In this document: positions 60,806 to 64,000 of the stretch, one piece after another
How positions within the stretch are numbered: position 1 is the stretch's first letter
How the letters are laid out: each line of letters begins with the position of its first letter
Source: Roseibium sp. MMSF_3544
GTDB taxonomy: Bacteria; Pseudomonadota; Alphaproteobacteria; Rhizobiales; Stappiaceae
DNA: 64,000 nt
Assembly (NCBI RefSeq): GCF_030732845.1
Contig: NZ_JASHKA010000010.1
Coordinates: 62,001-126,000, forward strand
Direction of reading: 5' to 3'
The notes under the pieces: model-generated
Seen by the model: only the letters and a program-made list of their open reading frames with translations
Database searches by the model: none
What the model was told of the DNA's origin: nothing
Translations under genes and position numbers: made by a program

Positions 60806-61369
60806 TCAGTCCGCGCGGCGCACGTATTCCAGTGTGCCGGTGTCCACGATGATCTTCTCACCGGCGGTGATGAACGGCGGCACCATCACGCGAACGCCGT
60901 TTTCCATGAGTGCAGGCTTATAGGATGACGACTGGGTCTGTCCCTTCACGACAGCGTCAGCTTCGCTGATTTCCAGCGTGACATGCTGCGGCAACGTGAT
61001 GCCGATAGGACGTTCCTCATGCAGTTCCACGGTGACCATCATGCCGTCCTGCAGAAAGGCAGCGCGATCACCGACGAAATCAGACTGAAGCTCGAGCTGC
61101 TCGTAGGTTTCCGTGTCCATGAAGATCAGCATGTCGTCCTGGGTGTAAAGGTACTGGAAGTCCTTTTGTTCCAGCCGAACCCGTTCAACCTTGTCTTCAG
61201 AGCGGAAGCGTTCGTTGAGCTTGCGGCCATCGAGCAGGTTCTTCATTTCAACCTGGGCGAAGGCACCACCCTTGCCGGGCTTGACGTGCTGAACTTTGAC
61301 GACGGCCCACAGTGTGTCCTGATGCTGAAGCACGTTACCGGGCTTGATTTCGTTACCGTTGATTTTCAT
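60806..61369 (-). CDS. efp: Translation elongation factor P
   Basis: The 187-residue protein has the three-domain EF-P fold: [36 protein letters not shown] with the modifiable Lys in the KPGKGG loop, [34 protein letters not shown], and C-terminal [23 protein letters not shown] relieves ribosome stalling at polyproline. The start at 61369 is the one used by the family; no clear ribosome site precedes it. Confidence 0.95.
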   Translation of the reverse strand: MKINGNEIKPGNVLQHQDTLWAVVKVQHVKPGKGGAFAQVEMKNLLDGRKLNERFRSEDKVERVRLEQKDFQYLYTQDDMLIFMDTETYEQLELQSDFVGDRAAFLQDGMMVTVELHEERPIGITLPQHVTLEISEADAVVKGQTQSSSYKPALMENGVRVMVPPFITAGEKIIVDTGTLEYVRRAD

Positions 61370-61526
61370 GGAACGACCGATGTTATGAATTGTTAGGATC
61401 TGAAGCAGCGCGGACGCGGCCACAAGCCACGGCGCCAGAATTTGCTCGCGCCTGTCCACCACAAAAGAAGGACCGTTTCAAGGAAAAAAGGCAATTTCCG
61501 CGATGTTTGGCCTGCCCGGAGAGGAA

Positions 61527-62633
61527 TTACGGAGAATCAGCTGCCGGATCTTCCGTCGGTGCCATGAGCGTTGTTGAATGCTGTTCCGCCAGCTTTCGGG
61601 CCTCATCCATGGTCTGTTCGTCGAGTGTCTCGACAATTCTGTCCAGACCGAGATCGGGAACGCCGAGCGTGCGCGCAGCCAGATGCCAGCCGGCCGCCGA
61701 GGCAAAATCCTGCTCGCGTCCCCGGCCATAGGCATAGACACGGGCCAGGCGGTTCATGGCAACCGGATTGCCCGCCGTTGCTGCGCGCTCGAACCAGTCG
61801 GCGGCTTCAGCCTCGTCGGGATCGATCCCCTTACCCTGGTGCCGCAATATGCCGTAGTAGACCTGGGCCGAGGTATGTCCGCGACGGGCCGCCCGCCCGA
61901 GCCAGAAGGCGCCCTGGCCTGGATCGTTCAGGCCACTTTGGGCTTCCAGGTAGGACAGTCCGAGGGCGTATTGCGCTTCCGGATCGTTCAGCCTTGCAGC
62001 TTGTTCCAAGAGCTCACGGGCCTTTTCCTCGTTAAAGGGACGGCCTTCGCCTTCCTGATATAGGATGGCAAGATTGTAGAGTGCGGCCGCATTGCCGGCA
62101 TCGGCCGCCTGTTCAAACAGATCCGCCGCCTTGGTCTTGTCGACCTCCACACCGGTGCCGAGGAGATAAAACTGCGCGAGTTGCAGCGCAGATCCGCTGT
62201 CACCGGCTGCCGCCGCCAGCGAGTACCAGTCTGCCGCCTTGGTCTTGTCGAGTTCAATGCCGAGACCTTTTTCGTGTAACACACCGAGCAGAGCCTGAGC
62301 TGCCTTGTCACCCTGTTCAGCAAGAGGTGTCGCCAATCCGAGCGCGGTCAGAAACCAGCCGCGCTGAAATGCCGAATACGCCGTATCTGCCGTTGCGGTT
62401 TTGCTGTCGTCCAATTCGGGAGGGCCAGCGTCGATGATACCGAACAATGTCTTGTTTTGTGTCGTGACATCAATAACCGCGGGGGTCCTGTCGGGTCCTT
62501 CGCCAGTCGCTACGGCATCGAAGTCGGTATCCTGCGCGGCTGCATCCGATACGCAGACGGAAAGGGTCATGGCAGCGGCCAAAGCGAATACGGCCAGGCG
62601 TGTGTTGCAAGCACAGGCGTATTCCTTCGGCAT
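61527..62633 (-). CDS. Exported Sel1-repeat protein
   Basis: The 368-residue protein has a signal peptide (LAVFALAAAMTLSVCVSDAAA) and about seven Sel1-like (TPR-related) repeats, such as AADWYSLAAAAGDSGSALQLAQFYLLGTGVEVDKTK. Such proteins are periplasmic adaptors, often in exopolysaccharide or envelope regulation. ATG 62633 has GGAG seven bases upstream. It lies between efp and the ThiE-like gene. Confidence 0.85.
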   Translation of the reverse strand: MPKEYACACNTRLAVFALAAAMTLSVCVSDAAAQDTDFDAVATGEGPDRTPAVIDVTTQNKTLFGIIDAGPPELDDSKTATADTAYSAFQRGWFLTALGLATPLAEQGDKAAQALLGVLHEKGLGIELDKTKAADWYSLAAAAGDSGSALQLAQFYLLGTGVEVDKTKAADLFEQAADAGNAAALYNLAILYQEGEGRPFNEEKARELLEQAARLNDPEAQYALGLSYLEAQSGLNDPGQGAFWLGRAARRGHTSAQVYYGILRHQGKGIDPDEAEAADWFERAATAGNPVAMNRLARVYAYGRGREQDFASAAGWHLAARTLGVPDLGLDRIVETLDEQTMDEARKLAEQHSTTLMAPTEDPAADSP

Positions 62634-62668
62634 CAGTCTACTCCGTCGTTTCAACAGGCGTCAGTCGT

Positions 62669-63310
62669 TCAATCCACATCGGCAAACGGATTGGCGTCCA
62701 GTATCCGGTTTGCCTCGGCAATCACAGCGGAAATGTCACTTTCCGACTGCCACACGGCATCCTTCAACGCAACAAAGTCCGCTCCAGTCGCGGCAACTTC
62801 GTCAAGCGTTTCCAGTGTGTTGCCGGCAAGCGCCACACAGGGCGTTTCAAACAGCTCAGCCCACCAGGACGCACTTGAGAGCGTCTTGTCGTGTGCCTTT
62901 TCCTTTTCATCCAGATCCAGCTTGCCGAAGAATATATAGTCCACTCCGGTTTCCGCCCATTCCATGGCATCGTGTTTCAACTTGGTTCCGCCCGTTCCGA
63001 CGATCCGTTCCGGTTGAAAGCTCTCAACCGCAAGCTTGAGGTCTTCAAGAGACGTGTCGACATGCACGCCGTCGGCGCCGCTGCGCCCGGCGGCCTGCGT
63101 GTCCCTATAGATCAAGGCAGCCGCGCCGCCTTCCTGAATCACGGGGACGAGCGTCGCCGCAGCATCCTGAATGGCCTTCGTTCCGGCGTCCGGCAAATAG
63201 ATCAAAACGCACGCAACATCGCCGCCCGAAAAAGCTGTCTTCAGTTTTCCTGCCAGATCATTGGTGTCGAATTGTGGTGGCGTTACGAGAAAGAGGCGGG
63301 GGCGATTCAC
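62669..63310 (-). CDS. Thiamine phosphate synthase-like (ThiE/TenI) protein
   Basis: The 213-residue TIM-barrel protein has SGADGVHVDTSLEDLKLAV, a conserved TGGTKLKHDAMEWAETGVDYIFFG segment, and GADFVALKDAVW near the end. It matches the ThiE/TenI superfamily. Because the usual ThiE pyrophosphate motifs are partly altered, a thiamine role is likely but not certain. It lies 140 bases downstream of fba, behind its terminator. Confidence 0.78.
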   Translation of the reverse strand: MNRPRLFLVTPPQFDTNDLAGKLKTAFSGGDVACVLIYLPDAGTKAIQDAAATLVPVIQEGGAAALIYRDTQAAGRSGADGVHVDTSLEDLKLAVESFQPERIVGTGGTKLKHDAMEWAETGVDYIFFGKLDLDEKEKAHDKTLSSASWWAELFETPCVALAGNTLETLDEVAATGADFVALKDAVWQSESDISAVIAEANRILDANPFADVD

Positions 63311-63382
63311 TTTTTGGGTCCTGCTTGCGGCAATTCTTCACGCGGGGTGCTCCCGCCGGTCAGTTCATGACCTAAAGACGGC

Positions 63383-63408
63383 AAAAGAGGGACGCAAGGC
63401 CCCTCTTT
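63383..63408 (-). terminator. Intrinsic terminator of fba
   Basis: On the minus strand the stem AAAGAGGG / CCCTCTTT with a 9-base loop ends in TTTT. It lies 43 bases after the fba stop. Confidence 0.75.
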
Positions 63409-63450
63409 CAAGAAAGTGAATGGTCTGTTCTTTTCCAGCTTCGCTGCCGG

Positions 63451-64000
63451 TCAGCCGATTTTCGGATCCAGGCTGCCATCCTGATACTTTGCAGCCATTT
63501 CGGCGAGCGTGCTAATTTTCGTGATCTTGGACGCCTGGCCCGCTGTGTTGAAGGCCTCAAGACGCTCAACACACAGCTTCTCCATCGCCTCGCGCGCCGG
63601 TTTCAGGTATTTGCGCGGGTCGAATTCGCCCGGATTTTCGGCGAGAACGCGGCGGATCTGGCCGGTCAACGCCATGCGGTTATCCGTATCGATGTTGATC
63701 TTGCGCACGCCGTTTCTGATGCCACGTTGGATTTCTTCGACCGGAACACCCCAGGTCTGGGGCATTTCTCCGCCATACTGGTTGATGATGTCCTGCAGGT
63801 CCTGCGGAACGGAGGACGACCCGTGCATGACCAGATGCGTGTCCGGCAGACGGCGGTGAATTTCCTCAATCACATGCATCGCCAGGATGTCGCCATCGGG
63901 TTTGCGGGTAAACTTGTAAGCGCCGTGACTGGTGCCCATGGCGATGGCCAGCGCGTCGACCTTGGTCTCCTGAACGAATTTCACGGCCTCTTCCGGATCC
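63451..64000 (-). CDS. fba: Fructose-bisphosphate aldolase, class II (C-terminal part)
   Basis: The visible part is about 183 residues, entering from the right edge. It has [22 protein letters not shown] (metal His) and [21 protein letters not shown], the class II CbbA-type signatures. The enzyme splits fructose-1,6-bisphosphate with Zn2+. The N-terminus lies outside the window, so it is partial by truncation, not broken. Confidence 0.92.
   Translation of the reverse strand, partial: DPEEAVKFVQETKVDALAIAMGTSHGAYKFTRKPDGDILAMHVIEEIHRRLPDTHLVMHGSSSVPQDLQDIINQYGGEMPQTWGVPVEEIQRGIRNGVRKINIDTDNRMALTGQIRRVLAENPGEFDPRKYLKPAREAMEKLCVERLEAFNTAGQASKITKISTLAEMAAKYQDGSLDPKIG

Noticed and set aside
63383..63408. 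Terminator hairpin after fba as a plus-strand site
   Set aside because: No plus-strand gene ends here; the T-tract supports the minus strand only.

Overview
The window looks like chromosomal DNA of a GC-rich alphaproteobacterium of the Hyphomicrobiales, most likely a marine Stappiaceae member (Roseibium/Labrenzia-like). This rests on a C-minus L31 protein, RcdA (DUF1465), DUF1192, the cell-cycle regulator TrcR (DUF1013), aa3-oxidase subunit IV, paired DUF465 proteins, DUF1127 proteins, and the order fba / ThiE-like / Sel1 / efp / SuhB at the right end. The taxon is an inference; no rRNA gene is present. I see no tRNA, rRNA, CRISPR array, insertion sequence, phage gene or origin. Most genes share similar composition.

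Layout. 1-7.8 kb: aa3 oxidase subunit IV, an RluA-type pseudouridine synthase, a flavodoxin-fold oxidoreductase, a TPR lipoprotein, rpsU, a MATE exporter, purE-purK and two DUF465 genes. 7.8-13.3 kb: acyl-CoA synthetase, TauE/SafE permease, propionyl-CoA synthetase and an SDR. 13.4-20.5 kb: a six-gene translationally coupled Opp/Nik-type ABC importer operon ending in an EamA permease. It starts behind a 17-bp palindrome resembling a Zur box and lies next to a DmeF-like metal exporter. 20.8-25.3 kb: a GntR-controlled amidohydrolase and a TctCBA tripartite transporter. 25.3-31.2 kb: an ABC exporter, rpmE, rcdA, a previously unannotated small-RNA candidate, a DUF1192 gene, a quinone oxidoreductase and trcR.

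31.3-42.9 kb is more accessory. It holds two soluble winged-helix regulators with TPR repeats (one also with an ATPase), a TetR-controlled sterol-desaturase/Rieske-oxygenase cluster, an M50-like membrane peptidase, DUF1127 genes with a 59-residue upstream ORF, a GST and a GNAT. 43.0-47.7 kb is a three-gene 2-oxoacid oxidoreductase operon whose flavin/Fe-S subunit suggests NADP coupling. 47.9-55.5 kb holds an ExbB-like/OmpA-like pair, a baeRF-type protein and a coupled SWIM-zinc-finger plus large repeat-protein pair of unknown function. 55.6-57.0 kb is a TetR/SDR divergent pair with a striking twin operator. 57.1-59.8 kb is a radical-SAM gene beside a PAS-CPBP fusion with altered protease motifs. 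59.9-64.0 kb is housekeeping: suhB-like, efp, Sel1 protein, ThiE-like and the 3' part of fba.

The strongest undescribed signals are these: the compact sRNA (about 28691-28783, minus strand) with anti-Shine-Dalgarno loops and an activator-type palindrome over a weak -35; the Zur-like operator before an Opp-type importer plus EamA exporter; the SWIM/repeat-protein pair; the PAS-CPBP/radical-SAM pair; and the twin TetR operator with centres exactly 42 bp apart.
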